Source of the DNA: SZUA-444 sp965226565
GTDB taxonomy: Bacteria; Bacillota; Clostridia; Oscillospirales; Ruminococcaceae
Assembly: GCA_965226565.1 (NCBI GenBank)
Contig: CBDDDI010000004.1
Coordinates: 372,001-436,000 of the forward strand
Direction of reading: 5' to 3'
DNA length: 64,000 nt
Shown here one piece after another: positions 49,158-58,265 of this stretch; positions within the stretch are counted from its first letter, which is position 1, and every line of letters starts with the position of its first letter. The notes beneath the pieces were generated by a model. It was not told where the DNA came from. It saw nothing but the letters and a program-made list of their open reading frames with translations, and did no database searches. The position numbers and the translations under genes are program-made.

Positions 49158-50627
49158 ATGTCTATAAAACATATTGTTGGCCTCGATTGCGGAAATTCAT
49201 CATTTAGAACTTTACTTGGTCGTTATGATGGAAAAACAATTACTACTGAAGTTATTGAACAACTACCTAATGATATGGTACATATTGAAGGATATCATTA
49301 TTGGGATTTACTTAAAATATTTGAAGGTTTTAAACTTTCTTTAAAAAAGATTATTAAAAGTGGAATTAAAATTGATTCTATTGGTGTCTGTACATGGGGT
49401 GTTGATTTTGCACTTATGGATAAAAGCGGAATAATGCTTTCAAATCCTTTATCATATCGAAATCAACAAGGCGCTGAATATCTTTCAAAAATGAGCGAAG
49501 AACAAAAATCACAAGTGTTTAATATGACTGGTATTGCATGCGACAAAATTAATTCTGTTTATCTTCTTCAAGCTATAAAAGACAGAATGCCTGCACCATA
49601 CAGTATTGCTGATAAACTTCTTATGATTCCTGATATTTTAAATTATTTTTTAACAGGAGTTATGATAAATGAACCTAGTGAACTTAGCACAACACAACTT
49701 ATGAATTCAAAAACAAAAAAAATTGATAAAGCTGCTTGTGAATTCTTTGGTATACCAGAAAATCTATTTTGTGAAATAGGTAAACATGGACAAGTTATAG
49801 GCAACATAACTAAGCATATAAAAGATGAACTGGAAATTGATTATGACATTCCTGTTGTATGTGTTCCTTCTCATGACACTGCTTCAGCTGTTACTGCAAT
49901 TCCTACTGATGAAGAAAAATTCGTTTTTATAAGCTCAGGCACTTGGTCACTTATTGGAACTGAATGTGACAAACCTATTATTAATGAAAATGTTTTACGT
50001 TCTGGTCTTACTAATGAAGTTGGTGCTTTTGATAAAATTACTCTTCTTAAAAATAGTGCTGGAATGTTTATTATTCAGAGGCTAAAAAAAGAATATGATT
50101 GGTCTACAGGCACAAATAATACCTGGGATGAAATTGATCTTTTAGCTGATGATTATACTGACTCCACTCCTTTGTTTAATATAAATAATATTCGTTTTTT
50201 CAATCCCCAAAATATGAGCAAAGAAATCTGGAAATATCTTAAGGAAACCAACCAAGTTGAAGGTGAACTTAATTTCGGAGCTGTTATTAAAGCAACTCAA
50301 CACTCGATGGCTGCTTGTTATGCTGTTACAATTGATAGTATTGAAAAAATCACAAACAAAAAATACGACAGTATTTATATTGTTGGTGGTGGTTCTAAAA
50401 ATGTCATGGTTAATAGGCTAACAGCATCTTACACTGGAAAAAAAGTTGTTGCTTGCAGCAAAGAAAGCACTGCACTTGGAAATATTGCTACTCAAACTAA
50501 AATATTTGACGAAGAAATTGATCTACTAAAAATCAGAAAAATTATTTCAAATTCTGTTGAACTTAAAACTTTTGATACTAAAGAAAAGGTTGATGGAATT
50601 ATACAAAAATACAAGAAACTACCATAG
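49158..50627 (+). CDS. Rhamnulokinase-like FGGY carbohydrate kinase
   Basis: 489 residues: phosphate-1 motif IVGLDCGNSSFRTLLGRYDG, SIGVCTWGVDFALMD, SYRNQQGAEY, PSHDTASAV, FISSGTWSLIGTE (typical of RhaB) and VGGGSKNVMVNRLTA. Family relatives phosphorylate L-rhamnulose or related ketoses at O-1, giving the substrate of the class II aldolase at the end of the operon. No rhamnose or fucose isomerase gene is present, so the imported sugar may already be a ketose or the isomerase lies elsewhere. ATG 49158 follows AGGAGG. Exact substrate unsure. Confidence 0.85.
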   Translation: MSIKHIVGLDCGNSSFRTLLGRYDGKTITTEVIEQLPNDMVHIEGYHYWDLLKIFEGFKLSLKKIIKSGIKIDSIGVCTWGVDFALMDKSGIMLSNPLSYRNQQGAEYLSKMSEEQKSQVFNMTGIACDKINSVYLLQAIKDRMPAPYSIADKLLMIPDILNYFLTGVMINEPSELSTTQLMNSKTKKIDKAACEFFGIPENLFCEIGKHGQVIGNITKHIKDELEIDYDIPVVCVPSHDTASAVTAIPTDEEKFVFISSGTWSLIGTECDKPIINENVLRSGLTNEVGAFDKITLLKNSAGMFIIQRLKKEYDWSTGTNNTWDEIDLLADDYTDSTPLFNINNIRFFNPQNMSKEIWKYLKETNQVEGELNFGAVIKATQHSMAACYAVTIDSIEKITNKKYDSIYIVGGGSKNVMVNRLTASYTGKKVVACSKESTALGNIATQTKIFDEEIDLLKIRKIISNSVELKTFDTKEKVDGIIQKYKKLP

Positions 50628-50650
50628 CAAAAACAAAGGAGGGAGCAAAT

Positions 50651-52153
50651 TTGGAGAAATATATGCTTGAAATGAGCGAAATTAATAAAAGCTTTTATGG
50701 TATTCAAGTTTTGAAAAATGCTAGTGTTCAAGTAAAACCTGGCGAAGTCCATGTTCTTTTAGGAGAAAATGGAGCAGGAAAATCTACATTAATTAAAATT
50801 TTGTCTGGTGCTTATAGACGTGAAAAAGGAAACATTACTTTTGATGGCGAAAAACTTGGTATATGCACACCAAAAGAAGCCATTGATAAAGGTATAAGCG
50901 TTATTTATCAAGAATTTAATTTGAATCCACACGTTCCTATTTATGAAAACATTATGCTTGGTAAAGAGTTTTCAAAAGGTGGCATCATTAATACAAAAAA
51001 ATGTATTAAAACTGCTCAAAAATATCTTGATATGATAGGTTTAAAAGCTGATCCTAGAACTTTAGTTGGAGATTTAAGTATTGCTCAAAAACAAATGGTT
51101 GAAATAGCTAAAGCAATCTCGACTAATGTTAAACTTTTAGTTCTTGATGAACCTACTGCTGCTCTTACTGATAAAGAAACTGAAATGCTATTTAAAATCG
51201 TTAGAGAACTTAAAGAAAAAGGTATTGGCATTATTTATATTTCTCACCGTATGAACGAATTGTTCGAAATAGGTGATAGATGCACTGTAATGCGTGATGG
51301 AGAATATGTTACCACTGTTAATTTGAAAGAATCTTCTGTTGAAGAACTTACTAAACTTATGGTTGGTAGAGATGTTAGTTTTGAAAGAATTGAAAATCCT
51401 TATGTTAAAGAAGATACTAATATTTTAGAAGTCAAAAATGTTTCTTACAAAAATCTTGTTAAAGATGTTAGTCTTAATCTTAAAAAAGGTGAGATTCTTG
51501 GAATGGCTGGATTAGTTGGTGCTGGTCGTTCTGAACTTGCAAAATGTATTATTGGTGCTTTTAAAAAAGATAAAGGAAGCGTTTATCTTGATGGTAAAAA
51601 ACTTAAAGATAATAATATTAGAAGCACTATTGATGATGGTATTGTTTATTTGAGTGAAGATCGTAAAGACGAAGGACTTGTTCTTATGCACTCTTTAGTT
51701 GATAACATAGCTTTACCTAATCTTGATAAATTTGGAAAACTTGTTTTAAATAATAATAAAATTTTTAAAACTGCTAAGCAGTATAACGAAAAATTAAACG
51801 TTAAGACATATACTCACACAGTTCCAGCTGAAAGTCTTTCTGGTGGTAATCAACAAAAAGTTGTAATTGCAAAATGGCTTTTATCTGATGCTAAGGTTTA
51901 CATTTTTGATGAGCCAACTAGAGGTATTGATGTTGGTGCACGTGATGAAATATATAATATTATGACGGAACTTGTTAAAAATGGTGCATCTATTTTAATG
52001 ATATCTTCAGATTTAGTAGAAGTTCAAAAAATGTGTAATCGTGTTATTGTTTTAAAAGATGGCGAAATTACTGCAGATCTTAAAAACACTGACGATCTTA
52101 CACAAGATGAAATATTATCTTATGCTTTAACAGGAGGAAAAAAAGATGAATAA
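50651..52153 (+). CDS. Sugar ABC transporter, double ATPase subunit (RbsA-like)
   Basis: 500 residues with two ABC domains: GENGAGKSTLIKIL, LSIAQKQMVEIAKAI, LLVLDEPTAALTDKE in the first; GLVGAGRSELAKCI, LSGGNQQKVVIAKWLL and YIFDEPTRGIDVG in the second, whose Walker A is degenerate as usual for RbsA/MglA/XylG. The start is TTG 50651, seven bases after AAGGAGGG; ATG 50663 is too far away. It overlaps the permease gene by eight bases. It serves monosaccharides, in contrast to the oligosaccharide system at 24.6-30.6 kb. Confidence 0.94.
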   Translation: MEKYMLEMSEINKSFYGIQVLKNASVQVKPGEVHVLLGENGAGKSTLIKILSGAYRREKGNITFDGEKLGICTPKEAIDKGISVIYQEFNLNPHVPIYENIMLGKEFSKGGIINTKKCIKTAQKYLDMIGLKADPRTLVGDLSIAQKQMVEIAKAISTNVKLLVLDEPTAALTDKETEMLFKIVRELKEKGIGIIYISHRMNELFEIGDRCTVMRDGEYVTTVNLKESSVEELTKLMVGRDVSFERIENPYVKEDTNILEVKNVSYKNLVKDVSLNLKKGEILGMAGLVGAGRSELAKCIIGAFKKDKGSVYLDGKKLKDNNIRSTIDDGIVYLSEDRKDEGLVLMHSLVDNIALPNLDKFGKLVLNNNKIFKTAKQYNEKLNVKTYTHTVPAESLSGGNQQKVVIAKWLLSDAKVYIFDEPTRGIDVGARDEIYNIMTELVKNGASILMISSDLVEVQKMCNRVIVLKDGEITADLKNTDDLTQDEILSYALTGGKKDE

Positions 52154-53102
52154 ATTAAAAGGAAAAATTGATTTAACATCAATAACTCTTTATATTGGTG
52201 CAGTTCTTATTTTAATAGCATTTACTGTTGTCTGTAGTATTAATGGTAAAGACTTTCTTACTCCAGCTAATATAACAAATATTATTACTCAGTCTGCTGT
52301 AATTGCTATTATCGCAATTGGCGCTTCGCTAGTTATTCTTACTGGCGGTATTGACCTTTCAGTTGGTTCAATTGTTGGATTTACTGGTATTTTTGTTGGA
52401 CTTTTAGTAAAAGACGGTGTTCCTATTTTCTTGGCAATATTTATTTGCTTAATTGTTGGTGCTTTAATTGGTGCCGCTACTGGTGCACTTGTTAGTTACG
52501 GAAAAGTTCCTGCATTTATTGTAACTCTTGGAACAATGCAAATTGTACGTGGTATTACAAAAGTTATTACTAAAGGTAAACCTATTGCTGGTTTTCCAAT
52601 TGGAATTTCAAAAATTACTACAACCGAAGTTTTAGGTATTCCAATTTTGATATTTTATGTGTTCATCCTTTATGCAATTGTTATCTTTGCACTTAAAAAA
52701 TCAAAATTTGGTCGCCATTTATATGGACTTGGTGGAAATGCAAAAGCTGCAAAACTATCAGGTGTAAAAACTCTTCGTGTTGAAATTGTTACATATATGT
52801 TAGCTACTATTTTCTCAGTAATTGGTGGTATATTACTTCTTTCTAGACTTTCATATGCTGATCCTAACGCTGGTAGTGGTTATGAAATGGACGCTATCGC
52901 AGCTGCTGTTATTGGTGGTATTGCATTATCAGGTGGTAAAGGTAAAATTGTTAATACTTTAGTCGGAGCATTGATTTTAGGAATGCTTAAATGTGGATTA
53001 CAAATTCTTAATGTTCCAGTTTACTATCAAACAATTATCATTGGTATTGTTATTATCGCTGCAGTATATATGGATAAAGCAAAAGAAAGAAAAGCAGAAT
53101 AG
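52146..53102 (+). CDS. Sugar ABC transporter permease (RbsC-like)
   Basis: 318 residues, 8-10 membrane segments. Family marks are GASLVILTGGIDLSVGSIVGFTG, PAFIVTLGTMQIVRGI, LYGLGGNAKAAKLSGVK and DAIAAAVIGGIALSGGKG. It is the pore of the importer with the preceding ATPase and the following binding protein. Confidence 0.95.
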   Translation: MNKLKGKIDLTSITLYIGAVLILIAFTVVCSINGKDFLTPANITNIITQSAVIAIIAIGASLVILTGGIDLSVGSIVGFTGIFVGLLVKDGVPIFLAIFICLIVGALIGAATGALVSYGKVPAFIVTLGTMQIVRGITKVITKGKPIAGFPIGISKITTTEVLGIPILIFYVFILYAIVIFALKKSKFGRHLYGLGGNAKAAKLSGVKTLRVEIVTYMLATIFSVIGGILLLSRLSYADPNAGSGYEMDAIAAAVIGGIALSGGKGKIVNTLVGALILGMLKCGLQILNVPVYYQTIIIGIVIIAAVYMDKAKERKAE

Positions 53103-53137
53103 TTTTGATAAAAACTATAACCATTTTGGTTTCATTA

Positions 53138-53161
53138 GTTGCACATAATACTATGTGCAAC
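53138..53161 (+). other. Hairpin before the binding-protein gene
   Basis: GTTGCACATA (53138-53147) pairs with TATGTGCAAC (53152-53161) around ATAC. With no T-run, it could stabilise the downstream part of the message so that more binding protein is made. Confidence 0.6.
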
Positions 53162-53199
53162 ATGAAATATATTCAATTTATAATTAGGGGGATTTAAAA

Positions 53200-54216
53200 A
53201 TGAAAAAATTACTAGCATTATTTTCAGCGGTGGCACTATCATTTAGTCTTATGGCGTGTAGTAACTCAAACGACAACAATGGCGACAACGGCGACAAAAA
53301 TTCTAGCAAAACTACTAATAGCAATACAGCAAAAAGTGATTATAACATCGGATTTATACCTATGACATTGAATAACGAATATTTTATTACAATGGTTAAT
53401 GGAGCAAAACTTGAAGCAGAAAAATTAGGTGTAAAACTTTCAGTTCAAGCTGGAGACCAACATGCCAGTGCTGCAGAACAGCTTACAATTGTAGAAAACA
53501 TGATTACTTCAGGTGTTGATGCAATTTGTATCGTTCCAAGTTCATCAGAAGGACTTTTCGCTGCACTTTCAAAATGTAAAAAAGAAAATATACCAGTTAT
53601 AAACATTGATACTAAACTAAATCAAGAAATTTTAGATCAAGTTGATATGAGCGTTCCTTTCTTTGGAACAGACAATTATCAAGGAGCTAAAGATGCTGGT
53701 AAATATGTAAAAGACAACTTTAAAGCAGGAACAAAAACTGCTATTTTAACAGGTATTGAAGGCCAACAAAATGCATCTGACAGAAGAGATGGATTTGTTA
53801 AAGGTGCTGGAGATTCTATTAAAATTGTTGCAGAACAAGCTGCTAATTGGGAAGTAGACAAAGGTTACGCTGCTGCTCAAAACATTATTACAGCTAATCC
53901 AGATGTAGAATTATTCTATTGTGGTAATGACAATATGGCTATTGGTGCAATTCGTGCAATAACAGAAGCAAAACTTCAAGATAAAATTAAAGTTATTGGC
54001 TTCGACGGAGTATCAGAAGCTCTTGATATGATTTCTAAAGGAACTTTATATGGTTCTGTAGCTCAATATCCTGGTGAAATGGGAATCTTAGGCGTTAAAA
54101 ATGCTGTTGAACTTCTTAACGGTAATACTATTGAAGAAAGCATCAACACTGGCGCTAAATTAATCACTCCAGATAACGTTGACGAACACAAAGAATACAT
54201 CAAAAAATTTAAATAA
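53200..54216 (+). CDS. Sugar ABC transporter substrate-binding lipoprotein (RbsB-like)
   Basis: 338 residues. It has a lipoprotein signal MKKLLALFSAVALSFSLMAC with the modified Cys near residue 20, a Ser/Asn/Asp linker, then the type 1 periplasmic-binding fold of the ribose/rhamnose/AI-2 group (IGFIPMTLNNEYFITMVNGA, DAICIVPSSSEGLF, VPFFGTDNYQGAKDAG, CGNDNMAIGAIRAI, VIGFDGVSEAL). Ligand identity is not readable. ATG 53200 follows TAGGGGGAT. Confidence 0.93.
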   Translation: MKKLLALFSAVALSFSLMACSNSNDNNGDNGDKNSSKTTNSNTAKSDYNIGFIPMTLNNEYFITMVNGAKLEAEKLGVKLSVQAGDQHASAAEQLTIVENMITSGVDAICIVPSSSEGLFAALSKCKKENIPVINIDTKLNQEILDQVDMSVPFFGTDNYQGAKDAGKYVKDNFKAGTKTAILTGIEGQQNASDRRDGFVKGAGDSIKIVAEQAANWEVDKGYAAAQNIITANPDVELFYCGNDNMAIGAIRAITEAKLQDKIKVIGFDGVSEALDMISKGTLYGSVAQYPGEMGILGVKNAVELLNGNTIEESINTGAKLITPDNVDEHKEYIKKFK

Positions 54217-54233
54217 TACTTAATTAAGCTATA

Positions 54234-54265
54234 TTAAGATCACTATTTAAATATAGTGATCTTAA
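54234..54265 (+). other. Hairpin between the binding protein and aldolase genes
   Basis: TTAAGATCACTAT (54234-54246) pairs with ATAGTGATCTTAA (54253-54265). No good T-run follows, so partial termination or RNA stability is likely. Confidence 0.6.
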
Positions 54266-54294
54266 ATATAAAGATTTTAGAAAAGAGGAAAAAT

Positions 54295-54939
54295 ATGAAT
54301 TACAGAAAATTAATTGTTGAGTCTGGACTACGAATGATTAATTCTGGTTACACTGTTGGTACATGGGGAAACATCAGTGTGAGAGATCCTGAAACAAACG
54401 AGATATACTTAACCCCAAGTGGAATGAATTACTCAACTATAACAGAAGATGATATAGTTGTTGTTAATCTTAAAGGTGAAATTGTAAAAGGGAATAGAAA
54501 ACCAACTATTGAAGCTGGATTACATGTTGCTATTTACAATGAAAGACCTGAAGTAAACGCAGTTGTTCATACACACCCTATTTACTCAACAGTATTTTCT
54601 TGTTGTGGAGAAGATATTCCACTAATCATTGATGAAGCTGCTCAAATTATGGGTGACACTTGTAAAACTGCAGAATATGCACTTCCTGGTTCTAAAGAAC
54701 TTGCTGATAACTGCATAAAAGCACTTGGTAAAAAATCTACTTCTTGTTTGTTAAAATCACATGGTGCTGTTTGTGTTGGTGAAAACATGGAATCAGCTTT
54801 TGCTGTTTGTCAAGTACTTGAAGTAACTGCGGAAATATATCAAATGATATGTGCTATGGGTAAAAAGTTTGATCCTATTTCAGCTGAAAATGTTGAAGCT
54901 ATGCAATACTTTGTAAAAAATATTTATGGACAAAAATAA
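54295..54939 (+). CDS. Class II aldolase (L-fuculose-1-phosphate / rhamnulose-1-phosphate type)
   Basis: 214 residues of the class II aldolase/adducin family. Zinc ligands and base are seen in PTIEAGLHVAIY, VVHTHPIYST (two histidines) and LKSHGAVCVG; GTWGNISVRD and LTPSGMNYSTI bind phosphate. FucA-type enzymes cut a ketose 1-phosphate into dihydroxyacetone phosphate and an aldehyde (L-lactaldehyde from 6-deoxysugars). It follows the kinase logically and ends the operon. ATG 54295 lies behind AAGAGGAAA. A pentulose-phosphate epimerase-like role (AraD family) cannot be excluded. Confidence 0.87.
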   Translation: MNYRKLIVESGLRMINSGYTVGTWGNISVRDPETNEIYLTPSGMNYSTITEDDIVVVNLKGEIVKGNRKPTIEAGLHVAIYNERPEVNAVVHTHPIYSTVFSCCGEDIPLIIDEAAQIMGDTCKTAEYALPGSKELADNCIKALGKKSTSCLLKSHGAVCVGENMESAFAVCQVLEVTAEIYQMICAMGKKFDPISAENVEAMQYFVKNIYGQK

Positions 54940-54966
54940 TTTAATATTTTAATTTCAAAGTTAAAT

Positions 54967-55010
54967 AATACAGGTATTTCTTTTTTGAGAATATCTGTAT
55001 TATTTTTTTA
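54967..55010 (+). terminator. Terminator of the glycyl radical/sugar operon
   Basis: AATACAGGTAT (54967-54977) pairs with ATATCTGTATT (54991-55001), one wobble, followed by seven T. Confidence 0.85.
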
Positions 55011-55156
55011 TTCTATATCCAATATTTTACATAATATAATGCTATATCATCAATTATAGCCCTTATAAATAGTATTTATAAAAGTATTTAAAACATATAT
55101 GTTATTTTCCACAATATGTTTGTTATAAATTAATAATAATTAATGTAATATTTATA

Positions 55157-55185
55157 TTTACTATTTTACATAAATATGTTATTAT
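55157..55185 (+). promoter_or_regulatory. Putative promoter of the PfkB kinase gene
   Basis: TTTACT (55157-55162), 17-base spacer, TATTAT (55180-55185), in very AT-rich DNA. Confidence 0.45.
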
Positions 55186-55235
55186 ATTGTTAACATAATT
55201 AATAAATTTAAAAATACTGGAAGGGGCAAACAATA

Positions 55236-56144
55236 ATGATTTATACTCTCACATTTAATCCTGCAATTGATTACATTGTTGATGTTAATTCTATTGTCAC
55301 AGGAAAAGTAAATAGAGCTACGCATCATGAGTTTAGATGTGGAGGTAAAGGCATAAATGTTTCTACTATGTTAAATAATTTAGGCCACAAATCTGTTGCT
55401 TTGGCTTTTGTTGCCGGTTTTACTGGACAAACTCTTGAAGATATGCTGCGCGAATCCTTTGTTTATACGGATTTTATCTACCTTCCTTCTGGTTCTACTA
55501 GAATTAATTTGAAAATAAAAGATGAAAGTGTTACTGAAATAAACACTGATGGACCTGCTATTCCTAAATATTGTTTGGATATTCTAGATCAAAAACTTAA
55601 ATGGGTTGATGATGGTGATATCTTTATTTTATCAGGTAGCATTCCTTCTTCTTTGCCAACTGATACTTATGAAAAAATATTACAACAATTAAAAGATAAA
55701 AGAGTCAAACTTGTTGTTGATGCAACAAAACAATTATTGTTAAAAGTATTAAAATACAAACCATTTTTAATAAAACCTAATTTAGAAGAACTTTCTGAAA
55801 CTTTAGGTAAATCATTTAACTCTGAACAAGAGCTTTTTGAAGCCTGTAAGTACCTGCAACACTTAGGTGCTCAAAATGTTTTATTATCTCTTGGTCATAA
55901 AGGCGCTATATTGCTTGACTCTTATGGAGAATTTCATCGTATTGATGCTCCTGTAGGAAATGTCAAAAACAGCGTTGGAGCAGGAGACAGTATGGTTGCT
56001 GGATTTATCGCAGGATATATGAAATTTAACAGTTACGATTACGCTTTAAAATTAGCAATTGCTTCAGGCAGTGCAACAACTTTCTCAGATACACTTGCTA
56101 CTAGAAAAGAAGTCGAAACTACCTTCTTAAAATTAGATGCATAA
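55236..56144 (+). CDS. PfkB-family kinase, 1-phosphofructokinase type
   Basis: 302 residues: it begins MIYTLTFNPAIDYIVDV, with RCGGKGINVSTMLNNLG (sugar-binding GG motif) and the ATP/anion-hole signature NSVGAGDSMVAGFIAGY near residue 248. This pattern is shared by FruK and tagatose-6-phosphate kinase LacC; FruK is the commoner annotation. No PTS fructose permease or fruR is adjacent, so the physiological substrate is open. ATG 55236 follows GGAAGGGGC. Confidence 0.85.
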   Translation: MIYTLTFNPAIDYIVDVNSIVTGKVNRATHHEFRCGGKGINVSTMLNNLGHKSVALAFVAGFTGQTLEDMLRESFVYTDFIYLPSGSTRINLKIKDESVTEINTDGPAIPKYCLDILDQKLKWVDDGDIFILSGSIPSSLPTDTYEKILQQLKDKRVKLVVDATKQLLLKVLKYKPFLIKPNLEELSETLGKSFNSEQELFEACKYLQHLGAQNVLLSLGHKGAILLDSYGEFHRIDAPVGNVKNSVGAGDSMVAGFIAGYMKFNSYDYALKLAIASGSATTFSDTLATRKEVETTFLKLDA

Positions 56145-56148
56145 AAAT

Positions 56149-56184
56149 AAGGCTACGAATTATAATCGTGGCCTTGTTTTTTTA
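56149..56184 (+). terminator. Terminator of the PfkB kinase gene
   Basis: AAGGCTACGA (56149-56158) pairs with TCGTGGCCTT (56166-56175), one wobble, followed by seven T. Confidence 0.88.
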
Positions 56185-56192
56185 TATAAAAT

Positions 56193-56222
56193 AAAGAGCT
56201 GTGAATAAAATCACAACTCTTT
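56193..56222 (-). terminator. Terminator after rplL
   Basis: 12-base stem with one wobble (56193-56204 with 56211-56222), T-rich on the minus strand. It closes the ribosomal operon where rpoB would normally follow. Confidence 0.8.
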
Positions 56223-56247
56223 TATTTATGCTCGAACTATGTTAAAA

Positions 56248-56616
56248 CTATTTAACTTCAACAGTTGCACCAGCAGCTTCAAGTTTAGCTTTGATTTCTT
56301 CAGCATCAGCTTTAGAAACAGCTTCTTTAATAGCTTTTGGAGCTGACTCAACAAGCTCTTTTGATTCTTTAAGACCAAGACCACAAATGTCTTTAACAGC
56401 CTTAATAACGCCCATTTTTGAATCACCAAATGAAGCAAGAATTACATCGAATTCTGTTTTTTCTTCTGCAGCAGCAGCGCCACCAGCAGCAGGAGCAGCA
56501 GCAACAGCAGCTGTTACACCAAATTCTTCTTGAATTGCCTCTACTAATTCAGCAAGTTCAAGTACACTTAAACCTTTAACGTCTTCAACGAATTTTAAAA
56601 TCTTTTCTGAAGCCAT
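56248..56616 (-). CDS. rplL: 50S ribosomal protein bL12 (L7/L12)
   Basis: 122 residues: N-terminal dimerisation part (FVEDVKGLSVLELAELVEAIQEEFG), alanine-rich hinge (AAVAAAPAAGGAAAAEE) and C-terminal factor-binding domain (KMGVIKAVKDICGLGLKESKELVESAPKAIKEAVS). It forms the stalk that recruits translation GTPases. It lies 60 bases after rplJ; downstream is a terminator, not rpoB. Confidence 0.98.
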   Translation of the reverse strand: MASEKILKFVEDVKGLSVLELAELVEAIQEEFGVTAAVAAAPAAGGAAAAEEKTEFDVILASFGDSKMGVIKAVKDICGLGLKESKELVESAPKAIKEAVSKADAEEIKAKLEAAGATVEVK

Positions 56617-56676
56617 GATTATAAATCTCCTTTAAATCTAAATATTTACTCTTATGAGTACATTTTACACTGCAAA

Positions 56677-57180
56677 TTAAGCAGCGTCTTTGCTGTCAGC
56701 AACAGCTTTAATAATTGCAGCAAATTTTTGCATTGGTCCTTGTAATGATCCAACAAGTTGTGCAAGTAGAACATCTCTTGAAGGAATTTTTGATAAAGCG
56801 ATAACACCTTTTTCATCATAAATTTCCTCACCAATGTATCCAGCTTTTAAACTAAATTTATCTTCAGTTTCTGAAGCAAATTTACCTAAAATTCTTGCAG
56901 GTGCAGTTTGATCTTCCATAGAAACAGCAATAGCAGTTGTTCCTTCAAGAACATTTGTCATATCGTCAAGACCAACGTTTTTAAATGCAAAACGCAATAA
57001 TGAGTTTTTCTCTACTGTATAAGCAACTCCAGCTTCACGAAGCTCTTTTCTTAGCTTTGTGTCTTCTTCAACAGTGATACCCTTGTAATCTACAAGAACA
57101 CCTGAAACAGAACTTTTGATAAGCTCAGTAAGTTGATTAACTTTTTCCTGTTTTTGAAGTAATACCTTTTCACTTGGCAT
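56677..57180 (-). CDS. rplJ: 50S ribosomal protein uL10
   Basis: 167 residues: MPSEKVLLQKQEKVNQLTEL, SVSGVLVDYKGITVEEDTKLRKELREAG, and a C-terminal helix that anchors L12. ATG 57180 lies behind GGAGGTGAAAA; an in-frame ATG at 57195 overlaps that site. It is preceded by the L10 leader through which L10 represses its own operon. Confidence 0.97.
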   Translation of the reverse strand: MPSEKVLLQKQEKVNQLTELIKSSVSGVLVDYKGITVEEDTKLRKELREAGVAYTVEKNSLLRFAFKNVGLDDMTNVLEGTTAIAVSMEDQTAPARILGKFASETEDKFSLKAGYIGEEIYDEKGVIALSKIPSRDVLLAQLVGSLQGPMQKFAAIIKAVADSKDAA

Positions 57181-57218
57181 AGTTTTCACCTCCACGAAAT
57201 GTTTAACAAATCGTTTCT

Positions 57219-57335
57219 AAAAGAAAAACCTCTTCTCATTAAATCGAGAAAAGGTACAAAGTTCATATACTCTGCTTAATCTTTCCTCGGCTGGATTTAT
57301 GGCATAGCCACCAGCTGTCTTTAGAATACGATAGC
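57219..57335 (-). promoter_or_regulatory. L10 ribosomal-protein leader with attenuator
   Basis: On the minus strand the leader carries AAGACAGCTGGTGG, CCAGCCGAGGAAAG and a closing hairpin CCTTTTCTC/GAGAAGAGG (57229-57254) followed by TTTTTCTTTT, as in the L10(L12)4-binding leaders of Firmicutes. Excess L10 would favour the terminator. Confidence 0.85.
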
Positions 57336-57444
57336 TTTATTATTATATCATCTTAATCTTAATTTGTCAACTAATAATTAATATGCAATTTTTACAATAT
57401 TATAAGCAAAAAGAGTGCCAATTAGCACTCTTTATATAATCAAT

Positions 57445-58140
57445 CTATACGCCGTATCTGCCAGTATTAATTCTAACACCAGGTCCCATTGTTGAAGCAA
57501 CAACGATTGACTTCAAATATTGACCTTTTGTTGCAGATGGTTTAGCTTTAACTACTGCTTCCATTAATGTTGAGAAGTTTTCTTCTAGTTTTTCTTGTCC
57601 AAAAGAAGCTTTTCCAATTGGGCAGTGAATAATGTTTGTTTTATCAAGACGATATTCAATTTTACCAGCTTTTGCTTCTCTAACAGCTTTTGCAACATCA
57701 GGAGCAACTGTTCCTGCTTTTGGGTTTGGCATTAATCCACGAGGTCCTAAAACCTTACCAAGACGTCCAACAAGACCCATCATATCAGGTGATGCAACTA
57801 CTACATCAAATTCCATCCAGTTTTCTTTAGTGATTTTTTCTACTAAATCTTCTGCTCCAACATAATCAGCTCCAGCTTCTTTTGCTGCTTCCATTTTGTC
57901 TTCTTTACAGAAAACACATACACGAACTGTTTTACCTGTTCCATTTGGAAGAACAACAGCTCCACGTACTTGTTGGTCAGCGTGACGTGAGTCAACACCA
58001 AGTCTTATATGTGCTTCAATTGTTTCATCAAATTTTGCTTTCGCATTAGCTGAAACTAAATCTAAAGCCTCGCTTGGCTCATATTGTTTTGTTTTATCAA
58101 CGGCTTTCAACGCATCAACGTATTTCTTGCCATGTTTCAT
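57445..58140 (-). CDS. rplA: 50S ribosomal protein uL1
   Basis: 231 residues: KHGKKYVDALKAVDKTKQYE, the hallmark GPRGLMPNPKAGTV near residue 130 and the C-terminal KGQYLKSIVVASTMGPGVRI. ATG 58140 follows GGGAGGAAAATAAT. L1 stalk protein; it also represses its own operon by binding the message. Confidence 0.98.
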   Translation of the reverse strand: MKHGKKYVDALKAVDKTKQYEPSEALDLVSANAKAKFDETIEAHIRLGVDSRHADQQVRGAVVLPNGTGKTVRVCVFCKEDKMEAAKEAGADYVGAEDLVEKITKENWMEFDVVVASPDMMGLVGRLGKVLGPRGLMPNPKAGTVAPDVAKAVREAKAGKIEYRLDKTNIIHCPIGKASFGQEKLEENFSTLMEAVVKAKPSATKGQYLKSIVVASTMGPGVRINTGRYGV

Positions 58141-58144
58141 ATTA

Positions 58145-58262
58145 TTTTCCTCCCTCATAAGTGGTAATTAGCGGAATTTTCCTCCCACCAGCGGGTAAAC
58201 TGATATTTATCAGCCACCTTGCGAATTTATTCGCAATAAAAATGTTATTTTGTAAATTGTTT
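58145..58262 (-). promoter_or_regulatory. Possible L1-binding leader between rplK and rplA
   Basis: On the minus strand two hairpins (TTGCGAAT/ATTCGCAA and CTGATA/TATCAG) are followed by ACCCGCTGGTGGGAGG, a purine-rich element recalling the L1 site of 23S rRNA and L1 operator messages. This is an inference by resemblance. Confidence 0.45.
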
Positions 58263-58265
58263 AGA

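Noticed and set aside
55188..55207. Second Rex-like site before the PfkB kinase gene
   Set aside because: The half-sites TTGTTAA and TTAATAA are separated by five bases instead of four and the region is extremely AT-rich.
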